From Phaeoceros laevis (lineage: Eukaryota; Anthocerotophyta; Anthocerotopsida; Notothyladales): a stretch of DNA of 49,832 nucleotides. The notes beneath the pieces were generated by a model that worked only from the letters and a program-made list of their open reading frames with translations, made no database searches and had not been told where the DNA came from. Both the position numbers and the translations under genes were made by a program. The stretch covers positions 1 to 49,832 of the forward strand of contig JBNGIQ010009269.1 in the NCBI GenBank assembly GCA_049999765.1, read 5' to 3'. Positions 11,101 to 23,650 of this stretch are shown here, one piece after another. Positions within the stretch are counted from its first letter, which is position 1; each line of letters starts with the position of its first letter.

Positions 11101-12627
11101 GTTGATGTTGGAATCGAATATTGAGCTTGAAACATCTTTCCGTCTGCCTTCTTTTGCTGGGCGTGATGATCTTGGGAAATATGACTCATACGTTGGCTGA
11201 TAATATTCAAAACTTCCATCTAGCCCAGCACCACTATCTGATGGTGTACTATCAGCAACATCTTCAGGAAAACCATCTTGGCTGTCATTCATCCAAGGGT
11301 ATGGAGCCTGCTTCATAATTGAGATAATGGGGTCAACAAACCCGGGTGCATCTTCAACAAGGACCTCCTTGTCGGCAGGAGCTCGTGATTCTGGTTGCTG
11401 GGGTGGCTTCCCTTCTGCAGACCAACTGCACAGTTTGCAGACAGAAGTAAGGACATCGTACACAATGCGTTCTCGAACACACTAACATGAACCAACTCCA
11501 TCTCACTGTTGCGTCGGCGCAGCTCCAGACTAGAAATTAGGTGGTCTGCTGTGTCCTAAATCAATTGTGTTGCCACATATGATGCGGAACCCACATTCGA
11601 AAAGCTGATAACATAACAAGGACCGCCAATAGTGACTGGAGATGAACACATGAATTGTGCAGGAACTTCAGAATTGGGCATGAGGTGCCTTTGACGGACA
11701 TACGAGGGTGAACTTGTCTGTTGTCTGAGAATTGGATGATGTACATGGTCATACTAAACACCTTACAGCAGACATCTCCATGATCCGCAATGCAAAAGTA
11801 TCACTGCTCACTCCCACTGTCACCGCATCCACAACCATATCTCATGCAAACTGGCTGACAAAATTAAAAGATTCAAGCAAGCGAACTGCTCAGCATACAT
11901 ACCGAGGTTTGGAGGACTCCACCGACCCAACCCCTGACAGTAGATCATCAAAAATGCTGTCTCTTTCTGCAGGTGCCGACGAAGGAGCAGGAGTGGGCAC
12001 ACGCAGACCAGATCGACCTGACGGTGTCCTGGACACCTTTCGCTCTCCTGCCGAGTAGCCACCCAGCAGATCATCGAACAACGAGACAGACGGAGCTGCA
12101 GAACCTCCATTGAACACGTCATCAAATACACCTGCAGAGCTTCTGACCCCAGGAACACCACCGAAGATGTCATCATCGTATACCGGGGTATCAAAGACAG
12201 GCAGATTGGCGTTCTTCGACATAGCAGGCTGCGGTTTCGTTCCCACCCTAAATATGTCGTCATGGTTGGACATCTGTGCGAACTTGGGACTGCTGTACTT
12301 GGGAGGGCCCCCGAAAACATCATCGTACCCGCTGGATGAAGACAGTCCGAAAGGATCTAATGTGGCATCGCTTCTTCCTCCCGGAGGCTTCACATTACCA
12401 TTATCCCCCAGGCCAAAGAGGTCATCTCCAAAATCATCTGAGTTTTGATCTAGCACTGATCCCCTAGAACTACCATTCCTACCAGCTCTGGCCATGCCAC
12501 CCTCTCTCCAGTTACCGTTCTCCCCGCCGCTCCCGGAGCCGTTCCCTTTAGTTGCTGCAATCGGAGCCGTCTTGCCCTGCGGCTTCAATCCGTAGTCTCG
12601 CTGCAGTATGCTGGCGAACTCCTCCAT
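8140..12627 (-). CDS. Auxilin-related protein with C-terminal J domain, 8 exons, interrupted by one in-frame TAA
   Basis: Exons (5' to 3' on minus): 12627-11903, 11425-9616, 9493-9364, 9130-9030, 8872-8807, 8679-8590, 8454-8278, 8178-8140. All have GT-AG borders and matching phases, totalling 1046 codons. The start ([18 protein letters not shown]) matches plant auxilin-related proteins. Next come acidic DD(I/V)F repeats, an Arg/Glu/Ala-rich coiled coil of about 220 residues (10340-9680), and [12 protein letters not shown]. The end is a J domain with [13 protein letters not shown], the HPDK motif and the family ending [12 protein letters not shown]. Such proteins recruit Hsc70 to strip clathrin from vesicles. 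Codon 594 is TAA (10371-10369) inside otherwise continuous charged coding sequence. It would remove the coiled coil and J domain. It may be a real null allele, a sequencing error or a skipped short intron. Confidence 0.88.
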
Positions 12628-13160
12628 TCCCAGCAGGCCACTGCTATTGGATCTCTGAGGCGCAATATCAACCTCGAGGATCTAAGGTCCAAGCCCCGCA
12701 TCGTATGCTGCAGGAGCAGCAAGGAGCTGGCCTAGACGCCGTTACCAGCGTACCACTGCTGGCTATCGCCGGGGGCGCCAAACCCCAGGGCTCGTAGGCA
12801 GGAGCTTGAGCCTGGCATTGACAATTTCGTGCAGAGTGTGAGAGCTGGAAGTCGTAGCAAGGCGATGCGGGACAGGTCGATCCCTCCCAGTCAGCAACTT
12901 CCCAACGCCGTGTTGACAATGAAAAAATGCGTACTCGTTTCTTTCCCCCGTCATTCAGCTGGGAGACAAACTCCACCGTCACATGGGTGCACCATAGTTT
13001 TCGGATTAGGCAAGTTCGTATGGCTATATTCCGGAATTGTCGGTCCGGTCTCTAGGTGCCATTCATTTCATGAGGACGTACATGTGGTAGCCGTTACCAT
13101 TCAAATACGAACGGCGTGTCCCACAGCTCACACTTTACATGCAATAGCTTTTCAGTACGG
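12628..13160. other. Promoter side of auxilin-like gene and 3' flank of PPR fusion gene
   Basis: Two minus-strand genes flank this 533-bp gap. No coding potential is supported; the plus ORF from 12829 is mostly antisense to the PPR exon. Confidence 0.4.
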
Positions 13161-16100
13161 TCACACAATCGCGTCGTCCTGGCCGTACTCCAGAGACGCG
13201 TCGGTAATGTATGTATTTCCTTCGTCCTGCATTTTGAGAGAAAGATCTAGCAGCTGTCCATACACGGGAAGCCTATCCGCATCTTCTTGGTCAAGTGATA
13301 GAAACGCGTGTACATTCTCGCCTTCACCAAGCCACCAGCTTTTTCCTGGATGTTTTCGTGCTCGTGTTCTTAATCTTGTGGCCTGGATTTCCTTTACATC
13401 CTCCCACATGTGTGCTGCAGCATATATGTTTGACATCAGCAAATATGCTGTAGTATCCGTTGTGTCCAACCTCACTGCATTTTCGAATGCATGTCTTCCA
13501 AGTTCCACAAACTTCCACTTTTGGCAAGCAGCCAGCAAACATCTCCACACCTCAGCACGAGGATGAAAAGGCATGTTCTTCACCATCTCCATTGCTTTGT
13601 CCATTTGGCCTGCACGTGCGAGGAGATCGACAATGCAATTGTAGTGCTCAATGGATGGACTGATGCCGAAGTCTCTGCTCATCAACTCCAAGTATTTCTG
13701 GCCCCTGTCCACCAGACCAGCATGACTACAAACAGTGAGAAGACCAAGAAAAGTTATAGCGTTGGGTTTCACTCCATCCTGCCTCATCCTCTCAAACAAC
13801 TGGAATACAACTTCACTCTCTCCTTGACGAGCATATCCGGCAATCAATGCAGACCAGGTGACAACATGTTTTATGGGCAATGTATCAAACACCTGCTGTG
13901 CATTACCCATGCTCCCACATTTACCATACATGTCAATAATACTGCTCGCCACATGTGAATGTGTGACCTCGAGTCCAATATTTGAGATCTGAGCATGAAC
14001 CTCTTTCCCCTTCTCGAGTGCTGCCACACTGCCACAAGCCATGAGCGCTGCAACAAATGTTCGGTCATTGGGAACTACACCTTCCTGCTGCATCCGTGCA
14101 TACAATTGCAAACCTAATTCTCCATCTTCCACCTGGGCATACGCCATGATCATGGCAGTCCAGGAAACCACATCACGACAAGACATTGCTTCAAATACCT
14201 GCCTGGAATCCACCAGACTCCGACATTTAGCATATGCATCTACCAGCATGTTTCCCACAAATATATCAGTCTCAAAACCCCCCTTTACTGCCTCTGAGTG
14301 AATGGCTCTAATGTGCACCAGGGCTCGGTTTTTTTCGGCAGATGCTGTATCACTTAAATTCCCCTGTTCCGACAGGGCAAGGCTGCTGCAAGCTTTAAGT
14401 GCAGCGACGAATGTTCGATCATCTGGTACATTACCCTCCTGTTTCATTCGTGCATACAGTTGCAAGGCCTCTTCTCCCGCTTCTATCTGGCTGTACCCAG
14501 CGATCATAGCATTCCAGGAAACCACATCACGACATGGCATCTTCTCAAATACAAGCCTAGCATCTACCAAGCTCCCGCATTTTGCATACACATCCACCAA
14601 CATTGTCTCCACAATCACAGAAGACCCATACCCGCTGTTCTCTATGTCAGAATGAATGGTTCTGACCTGCTCCAGGCATCGCTTTTTGACCAGCATCCGT
14701 TCATTTTCATTCCCACTATCCACAAGGGCTAAGCTACTGCAAGCCTTCAGTGCCCCGATAAATGTCACCTTATTAGGTACCACTTTTTCCCGTTGCATCT
14801 GTGTGTACAACTTTAAAGTAAGCTCACTCTTTTGCAGCTGGGTGCAGCCCAAGATTATGGCTGTCCATGACCCGACATTGCGACTAGGCATTGTCTCAAA
14901 TACATGCATAGCATCCACAAGGCTCCCGCTTTTTACATACACATCCACCAGCATGTTCCCCAAAACAACATCCAGCTCAAAATTGCCCTTCACCACCTCT
15001 AGGTGGATAGCTCTCACTTGTTCCAGGCACCACTGATTTACTACTATCCCGTTATCTTTCTTCTTCGTTTTCCAAGCTGCCAGGTTACAGCAAGCCTTCA
15101 ATGCACATGCCAGTGTTTGGTAATTGGCCACAACTCCTTCCCGCTGCATGCGTGCATATAATTCCAAGGCTTCTTCCCCCTGTTCCATCTGGGCATACCC
15201 TGAGATCATGGCATTCCATGCAACAACATCACGATGAGGCATTCCCTCAAAGACAAGTCGGGCATCCACCAGGCTCCCACATTTTACATATACATCCACC
15301 AGTGTGGTCGTCACAAACACAGCCAACTCCCGCCCATTCCTGACTCCGTCTGAGTGGATAGCTCGGACTTGTGCCAGACATGACTTTTCAGCTGGAATCC
15401 AATCAGATCCATTACCCGCTTCATAAGCAGCCAGATTACCGCAGGCCTTCAAAACGCCGACAAATGTTCTGTCATCAGGGACCACACCCTCCTGTTTCAT
15501 CTTTGCATAGAGTTGCAAAGCTTCTTCACCGTCTCCCATTTGAGCATGCCCCAAAATCATGGCATTCCAGGAAACTACATTACGATTAGGAATCCTAGCA
15601 AAAATACTTCTTGCATCCCCAAGGCTCCCACATTTTGCATATACATCCAGCAACATAGTTGCCACGAAGAGTTGCGACTCAAACCCACCGGCTGCCAGTC
15701 GTGAGTGGATGGTTCTAACTTGCTCTAGAGTTTGCTTCTTAAGAGGTATCCCATCAGCTTGGTCACCCTGTTCCAAAATGGCAAGGCTGCTACAAGCCTT
15801 CAGTGCACCAATGTACGTTCGTTCATTGGGTTCTACACCGTCCTGTAGCATCAGTGTGTACATTTGCAAAGCCTGATCACCCTCATCCATATTGGCATAC
15901 CCCACGATCATAGCAGTCCAAGAAACGACATTACGACACCGCATATTGTCGAAGACTAGCCTAGCATCCACAATGCTTCCACATTTAGCATAAACATCGA
16001 CCAGCATGTTCCCAACGAACACATCTGATTCAAAGTCTGTTTTCACTATGTGTGCATGGATAGCTAGCACATGCTCAAGGCACCAACGTTTTACAGCTGA

Positions 16101-17357
16101 CCCATCACCTTTGTGGCCCCCTTTTGGTGCTGCTAGGCTACTACAAGCCTTCAGTGCACCAACAAATGTCCGGTCATTCGGTACTACTCCGTCCTGTCGC
16201 ATGCGGGCATACAATTGCAAAGCCAGGTTACCCTCTTCCATCTGGGCATATCCCACAATCATGGCAGTCCAACAAACAACATTGCGGACGGGGATCTCCT
16301 CAAAAACACGTCTGGCATCCACCAGGCTCCCACACTTGGCATACACATTCACCAGCATGGTTCCCACAAAGACATCGGACTGGAACCCACTCTCCAACAC
16401 CTCAGCATGAATCCGCTTAGTACTTTCTAGGTCCTGTAGGCTACTGCATGCCTTCAATGCAGCAACAAAAGTGCGCGAGCATGGCGTCACCCCACTATCT
16501 CGCATTTCTCTATAGAATCTGAGAGCTTGTTTACCTTGCCCAGACTTGGCAAGTTCCGATATTTGTGCAGTCCAGCGAGACCGTTTGAAGTCCAACACAT
16601 TTCCAGTTCTGTGTTTGCCAGAACAAGTGTTTCTGCCGAGGGTGTCTCCACCAGCCTTTCTGGATGGTGCTTTCCTGTTTAGAGCCTCGCCACTCCATTG
16701 TGGTGCAGGCAAGCTGTCTTCCCAGAATCCCTGACTAGTACTCCTATGCTTGAAATCTGGAGACTCGGGATGAAGCTGAAAATCGCATTAGCCAACCGGT
16801 GAGTTCACTTCAAAGCTTGCAAGGTGTCATCAAACAACTGCCCGGGAGCTGGAGGTTTCCACTCACTTTGTTCTTTCGGTTATCGCACCACTCGCTTGGA
16901 TCCTCAAAACACGTCCGCAGCAGTGAGCCCGTGCTTGCCTGGTTCTGAAATGACGCCACACCTAGGAGCATAATTCAAAGACTTAGGCTCGGTTAAACCA
17001 GACACATGTATTGCATTGAAACAAAACCGATAAAACCATGAGCTTGGCCACTACCATCTTGGACGTCTTGTAAAGAGTTGAGCATGGCTTGCACCCGCTT
17101 AGGATTGTCATCACTCTGGTCTGCAGGATCATGACAGGATAGGACTGAATCCTCTGGAAAGAATGAAACAAGTTGCATTGCATTAATGCATATTGTGACC
17201 AGTTACCACGGATTTTGCCATGTATTGATTCCCTCAAAGCCTCATTCGGCTGCAGCGCGCTGACAAATCCCAGCTGAATCACTTCCACAGAGACCGGTAA
17301 TGTGAGCCTCAAGGCACTCATGCTCCACTCTTCTGAAGCACGCCAGAAAGGACTCAT
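13161..17357 (-). CDS. PPR protein (PLS class, E/E+) fused to an N-terminal OSB-type PDF motif
   Basis: Exons: 17357-17207, 17153-17055, 16961-16867, 16775-13161, all GT-AG and phase-matched (1320 codons). The long exon holds about eight P-L-S modules (repeated WTAMI/WNAMI and YAKCGS), then E and partial E+ regions, with no DYW. Its open frame begins after an acceptor (GATTTTCAG) and its first ATG (16505) lies inside the first repeat, so an upstream start is needed. The upstream exons give DPSEWCDNRKNK joined across the intron to LHPESPDFKHRSTSQGFW. This is the PDF motif of OSB proteins, which bind single-stranded DNA in organelles. The OB-fold normally in front of it is not clearly recognised; ATG at 17357 is tentative. 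E-class PPR proteins bind organellar RNA at editing sites. An in-frame TAA lies upstream of the chosen ATG. Transcript evidence would decide between a true fusion and two genes. Confidence 0.75.
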
Positions 17358-17683
17358 CTTGAATTATAAGAATGGCAGGGCAGCCTTCACGACAAGTGAC
17401 ATGTCCTCCACGGGTGCTACTGCGACCGTGTAGGTGCACTGGTCCGTGACCCCGGTCCAGAGAAACGTTGAACCATGTACAACACCTGCATTCCATCGCC
17501 TGTGGCTGGAGATTTGACGTTGAACTGGCCGATGGTAGAATAGAACGTCTTACACTCCGCACCTGCTTGGTCTCAGCTTTCGATCGCTACCAGGTCCAGC
17601 GAATTAGATCTCGTCTAATTCATATCAGGTCGGAACTCCCGCGAGCATATGGAGCATCCCGTAACCCTAGGTCGCTGAGCAGA
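17358..17683. promoter_or_regulatory. Short divergent promoter between PPR fusion gene and TITAN-like gene
   Basis: The proposed starts lie 326 bp apart on opposite strands, so both promoters and 5' UTRs must share this interval. An AACCCTAG element, like the plant telo-box found upstream of housekeeping genes, sits at about 17661-17668. No clear TATA box is seen. Confidence 0.4.
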
Positions 17684-19473
17684 ATGCCGAAGCAGTTCGC
17701 CTTCTGCAGCGTGTGCAGACGCAATCACGACCAGGGAAAGGGTCATAAGTACGGCGTCAAGCATAAGCAAAGGAGAGATCAGTTGCTCGGCACAGCTCAT
17801 CGGGAAACTCAGGAGGTCCTCTTGTTGCTGAGAAACGTCACCCGGTTGAGTGAGGGGGACAAGGGGGTCAACAAGTTCTGGTGCCACTTTTGCCAGGAGG
17901 AGATAGGAGAACAGGACAGTGTGTTCGCTTGGTATGCAGACTGCATGTGAGGGATCTGGCTAGGTTTGTCTTCGCAATTGATACCTTATATCAGACTCAT
18001 CTCATGGTGCAGTTCCAATACCATCCGGCATCTTGGGAGCTCTAGACATCTAGGAAGGGTGAAGGCATTCTGGATAGAGCATGGAGGAGATTTTCAAAAG
18101 CAGCGTCAGTATTTCATAACTGCAGAAGATTTGCAAAAGGTGGGCAGATGCTTCCGACCTTTCCTGATTGCTGTCAGAGGTGCTCAAAACACATCTGTCG
18201 ACTGAGTTCGGTCACGTCCAACCTTTCTCTTGGTACTTTCTCTTGGCAGTGGCAAGCAGCATGTGATGCAGCTGTACCCGGAACAAGCGAAGGGCAGGTT
18301 GTGAAGATGAATAATATCCACTGGGAATGCATGTTTGGCTTCAATTAGGAGGATTGACATGTATTTACATCCAGTTTTCCTACTCCCGTAGACGTTTGAG
18401 GATTATGTTCTGCCTTTACAACATTGCAAGGATGGAAATTTTCAGGATCTTAGCTCAGCATCTCCGTTGGAGCATGCCCCTCCTTTTGAGCAAACCTCTG
18501 AGTGGGAAAGTCTCAGGCAAGATCAGGTTTTAATTGCACAGACCGGTAAGTCGATTGTGGGGTGAGCCGGCAGAGGATTGTAACTTTTGGAGCTTTTAAC
18601 AGAAATCTCTCTTCGGTTTTCTTTGAAGCAACTAAGATGTGTCGGGGACCAGATGTTTCGAGTAACAGGGCACCAGATTCCATCGCTAATGGCCTCCCAT
18701 TATTGCATACATCATTCAGTTCAGGAGTGGTGGAAGTGAGTGGGCGTACTCTGCGCACCTGGCCTTCTATCTCTGATTGCGTAGTACAATGGATTCTACA
18801 GGTTTGAGTTGGCGTTTTAAGTAAGTGCTTGCCTGCAGGGGCAGGATGTGGCTACTAGATCGCAGGAGGGCACTAGACCCAGTTTACAGACGACTTACAA
18901 GCAAAGTAACTTCTATGCACTTCTATCCAATGACTTCCATTCAGGACGGCATCCCAGTCGGCTGAATCCATGCTAAACGTGTGTGCAGATCTAACTTCCA
19001 TACCACGACCAACGATCCATGGACTGGGTAATGTGCATACAGGAGCTCCCCCTCCATGGCTGAAAGCAGATTCAGGTGTTGAGTCCAGTTCTGCAGTGCT
19101 TTCCCGGAGCCAGGAACGAAAGCTCGCAAAATTGAGGAATCCAAAACGGGTTGGAGCTGCTTGGGCTGAACGAAGGAGAGCTGAGCTTGCAGCAGAACAT
19201 CAGACCTCAAGTAGCAGTAGTGCCCAAACCGATGCTGCATGGTTACCGAAGTTTGGGCGTGTTTGGCAAAGTTCCCGCAGGGATACGAGGCGGGAGTTCG
19301 AGGCAGAGAAAAAGCTTGGAGAAAAGAGAGTGTCACCTGCTCTGGCTTCTTCACAAGCTACTGAAGTACAACCTTACATCAGCAAACGACAGGTATTAGT
19401 CTGGACCCCGGACAATTCGTTTAGAGTGGCAGTTTTGCAGCATTTGTCGCGTAATGTGGAGGATGTCATGTAA
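17684..19473 (+). CDS. TTL: TITAN-like / CENATAC (CCDC84) zinc-finger protein, 6 exons
   Basis: Exons 17684-17931, 18013-18139, 18392-18545, 18629-18735, 18839-18905 and 18989-19473, joined in phase (395 aa). The N-terminus FAFCSVCRRNHDQGKGHKY, a second CxxC (FWCHFCQEEI), the split FA(C)SNTIRHLGSSRHLGRVK with its two histidines, and the C-terminal GLGNVHTGAPPPW, NPKRVGAAWAERRR and WLPKFGRVWQS are the hallmarks of plant TITAN-like and animal CCDC84/CENATAC. The animal protein is linked to the minor (U12-type) spliceosome and chromosome segregation; the Arabidopsis relative is needed for endosperm and embryo development. The reading frame runs about 30 codons past the conserved QPYISKRQ, where a GTATTA donor could start another intron. 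Possible further exons near 19650-19860 were not adopted. Confidence 0.87.
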
Positions 19474-20007
19474 CAGCGGCAGGAAAGCAGAACCGACTCG
19501 GCAATCTAAGAGTAGAAACTGGTGAAAGTCATGATATCATGCTTGAACAGGCAACAAGGCAAGGACTCCTGTTTTTGTGCAGCGTGGCTTTGTTGCAGTG
19601 GTTTTGTCAGCCTATGCACTGTCTAGTGAGACTAACGCATCCTGGTTTCAGTACTGTTTGATCCTGAAGCCAAGGGCATCAAGAGGATCGGATCCGAGGT
19701 AAATCAACGATAGTTTTGAGAATCTCCACCACCTCACTGATTCACTTATGATGCTCATTTTGTATCCTTTCAACAGGCTATCCATATGCAGGAAGTAAGA
19801 CGACTCAGATGGAAGGATTCTTCCCTGCATGCATCCACGTGGAGAGATGGACGGGGCTAATGACTGCTTAAACTAAAGTTGATGCTTCCGAGCTCCATTT
19901 AAATGCAAGCGCAGGACTTGTTGGACCTGTGGAAATATAGAAATGACAAGGCCTTGCTCTGTACAGGAGTCTGCATGTTTTGCACCCAGGCAAGGCCAAT
20001 TTCGAAC
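19474..20007. other. Convergent 3' flanks of TITAN-like and CTL genes
   Basis: Two exon-like stretches on the plus strand (about 19650-19697, before a GTAAAT donor, and from about 19778, after a CAG acceptor) could be extra 3' exons of the TITAN-like gene. I could not tie them to a known family ending. Confidence 0.35.
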
Positions 20008-23000
20008 CTACCGGGACAGGGACCTTTTCAGTCTGGGTCCAGTTGGAGGTGCCTCCTCCCTTGGCATAGTCCGGATTTCCGGCAAATCTGCCGCAACTGG
20101 AACAATGTCTCCTTTCAGCCCCAGGGCATCCATGAGAACTGTGGGAGCACATACGGGCCTGTTATAGTTCATGTTGCAATCCTCGCAAAAGCAGAGCATT
20201 ATGGTGTCGATGGACATATCATACACCTGCAAAATACATTGTGTTGTCACTTCGCTGGTGTGAATGGGTTCCAGCCCACAATACTATGGAGAGCGCTACA
20301 ATTTCAGGAATTACCTGCAGGAAGATTTGTGCAACGAAGTAACCAATAACCGTGGAGCATAGTACCGGTAACAAGGGACTTGACAGGTACCGACGAGAAG
20401 CTGGATCAGAATATGGCTTCCATTCACAGAATGCAAATGCAGCTACTCCGCAGGTCAGCCCTATCATCAACTGCCCAACAAAAATGAGAATCCCCGAGAT
20501 GACGTTCACTGCGCCAAATCGCAGAACGTTCTTTAGCATAAGGGCCAGAGCATGACCCGCAGATGAACAGTAGTTTGTCCCCTTGATGGCCACCATTATG
20601 TATGCATTTCTGCCAACATACATTCCAGTTTTTGTACTCCCTCATTGTCAAATTGCCTTGAATTTCAATTACAACCCGTTACACAGTTTGCTCAGTGTCT
20701 ACCTGTTTACAAGCGTCAGAATCGTTTCAACAGCCCTGAGGAAGCATCGCACCATCCCCAGGACAAATCTGGCCACCACCATACCGTCAGTCATTGGCTT
20801 TGTCTTGCTCTTCATGTATTCAAAGATGAGTCTGATAAATTGTAGTACGGCTATGATAAAGGACCCCAAAGCTACGGATCCAAGGTGATACAGGAAAGCC
20901 CTTCTGAGAGAGGTGCACAAAGGCTTGTCCACTGGCTCTCCTCTTTGCCAATAGAAAAGAGACACAGTCCCAGCAATGACAACATCGCCAATCCCTGGAT
21001 ACAGAATCATTCAATGTGCAGTGCATAAGAACACTAGCACATGCCAGAGAGTTCGGAAAATGAAAACTACCGTAGAGGAGAATTGTTACCTTGGATAACC
21101 TGCCATGTCCATAGCAGCCCAAACAAGTGGAATATTGCCATGTACCTGAGCATATAATCCCATTGGACCTTGTAACCACCGTCTTCCTGCGCCACCACTT
21201 GGCCAGCGCTGTACAGGTAGACAGCAACAACCAGTACCCATATCACGAGCATGGTGCACAACACGAAAGGAACGAGAGGGAAGAAAAGAAGACAAGGCAT
21301 GGAGCCTATGGCACTGCTGGCAACCTTCATGCATGCTATGGCCACAGATATACGTTTCCTCATGAACCATGAGAGAATAATGGTTCCAGCTGTGGCTCCT
21401 GTCATAACATATGCTGCTACCTCAAAGACCTTCTTGTTTGCAGTTGAGGGGTCGAAGACTGAAGGTAAAGGCCCAGTTTCTTTTGCCAGTAATTTTCCTA
21501 ATCCTGAGCTTGCTAAATTGCCTGCAACAAGAGCAGTAGATGCAACATGCTTCACGTGCTCGCAATGTACAGGTCTAAAGAGGCTAGATTACTAGGGAAC
21601 AAAACAATATTTCATGATGTCACCGTTAAGTCACAGAATGATCGATGATGCATATCAAATGAAGTCTTCGGACTCACCTGCTTTTATGTAGCAAAAGAGG
21701 GTGAAACCAAGGACTGCAAAGTTGATGAGAACAATTGTCGTCCATGTCACTAATCCTGAGCAACACCGCATCAGCCCAATCCAGACGAAGGATACGGCTA
21801 TACCTCCTCCCATTCCACAAACAAGGATGACAAGATACCCTTTCCACACATCTGCCAAGTACTCTGCAAGCCTGCACAAATCAAAGATAAGATACTGCAA
21901 CAGCTTTAACGTTCTTTGATCGCAGCAACCAGCAGCGCACAAAAGCAGCAACCTTGCTTTGCTGAACTGCTTGGTGAAGCTGTCATAGATTACTGCCATT
22001 TTTTCCGCATCAGTTGTTGTTGAGTTTTCATTTTTTGCAGCTCCATGATATACCTCCTCGAGTTGCCCTGTTGCTTAATCTCATTAGCTTCCCTGTGACA
22101 ATTGTCTTTGGAAGTTGTCTATTTGTCTAATGCATCACAATGGAAACCTCCGAAGGATGAATGTGCTTACCAGTATCCAGGTTCTTGACATCTGCTGCAG
22201 AGGTCATAGCTTGACTGCTTTGCTTGTTGTTACCCGAGGGAACATAGACGTCATGTTTTGCTGACATATTTGCCACCGTGTCAGGTGGACGAGGGAAGCA
22301 CTTGTTCAGAATAGGATAGGTTCGCAATAGGACCCTATAACAAGGACCATCTCCTGTGACCAGGATAAAATACTTGGGGTTACATAACAGAAATCATTGC
22401 ATCCTATCTGCAAGCAATAACCCCGGTCAGCCTAAATATCGAACAACACTAAGGTTTACCGAAATTCGATTCCTGGCAATATACCAACCGTTCTGCGAGG
22501 AACTTTTCTCATCGTCTGAAAGTGTATCATAGTAGTCAGTCTTCCAACCGTTTTTTTTGTCATACAGACAGACGAAAGTGCTGGTCTGCCAGAGTTCAAA
22601 AGGGACAGGAACAATAACTACGCTCAGCGAGATCAAGGAGAGCAGAAAACCCGAACAAGACCGGGGGCAAATTGCTAAAGCAACCAGGATGTTGCTACTG
22701 ACGTCTACACAAGTAGGAAATTTCAGTAGGACAGCCTTCAACTTATACTGAGGAAAGAGCTGCGTACAAGGCATTGAAGGTGCAGATCCGTAGCCTACAT
22801 CAGTGGGACACGAACCGAGGCAGACTGTCTTCATAGTGCTTGGATCGCTAATATTGAAAAACTCCGTGACATCCAACCTGTAGGACCAGCATGATTGACT
22901 AAGAAAAATGAGCTCCGCAGCTTACCAGAGTCCCCAGAGCCAAGGCCAACAGAGCAGGATGTGCAACCAGTAGAGATTCTTTCTGTCGGTAAAATCTGGT

Positions 23001-23650
23001 TTAGAGGACGCTGAGTAGCTGGAGTCATTTGTTCCACATGTATTTCCGTACATATCCAGCCCGTACAGGATCCTGCAGAAGAAGACCTCCTATCAAGATG
23101 CACGCCTAGGTCACGCAGTGCAAAGACAGATTCCTACTCTGGGCGGCAAATATCAGTCACACAAAACCCAACCTGTTTGTGTTTCCTTCGCCAAAGGCAT
23201 TGATGCCCACGATAATCATTCCGACCTGTTTCACAGCACATCTCTATATTGGCCACAAGACTTGGCAGAAAGGAAGCATCAACAACCCCAATGCACATGT
23301 TTGGAGCAGTTCCTTCCACGAATTGAGCCTTCACAAAAATTAACAATCCCGACGCTGAACCCACAGATTTGACGCCCACGAATGAGCAGGAGGTTGCTAC
23401 GGGGTATACCCAAAAAGCGGCGAAGAGCATAAGAAAGCACACGTCCGTGCAGGATCGCTCCTCGTACAGCAGTTCCTGCAAATCCAACATCTTTTAACCC
23501 CTTGCTGACAGCTTTGTTACAGGCTCACGGCAGAATCCCCTCGCATGGCAGGAACCGCAAGAGGAAGATTGTTGGGTGCGGAGTAACCTGCGGATCAGAA
23601 TGTGAAATTCCAATATCGTCTTTAGCGCTTTGGCTGCAAGCGCACCCCAT
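20008..23650 (-). CDS. Choline transporter-like protein (CTL/SLC44 family), 13 exons
   Basis: Exons: 23650-23588, 23475-23410, 23225-23173, 23072-22926, 22877-22768, 22515-22489, 22353-22171, 22067-21953, 21871-21678, 21521-21090, 20994-20703, 20609-20315, 20226-20008. Phases agree, giving 731 residues, normal for the family. The exons at 22768 and 22489 are the least certain. Landmarks: MGCACS start, EERSCTDV followed by the first hydrophobic segment, YGLDMYGNTCGTND, CLGSCP, several membrane segments, SAGQVV, YHLGSVALGS, NAYIMVAIKGTNYC and DTIMLCFCED. Members move choline or related lipids at the plasma membrane and in endomembranes; a plant relative (CTL1/CHER1) affects sieve plates and trafficking. 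MGCACS predicts N-myristoylation plus palmitoylation, as in animal CTL1 (MGCCSS) and unlike Arabidopsis CTL1. This gene is the intact parent of the fragments at 32.5-34.1 and 36.3-37.0 kb. Confidence 0.88.

Noticed and set aside
19650-19860. Two exon-like stretches after the TITAN-like gene
   Set aside because: They do not give the known family ending in any phase-consistent join.
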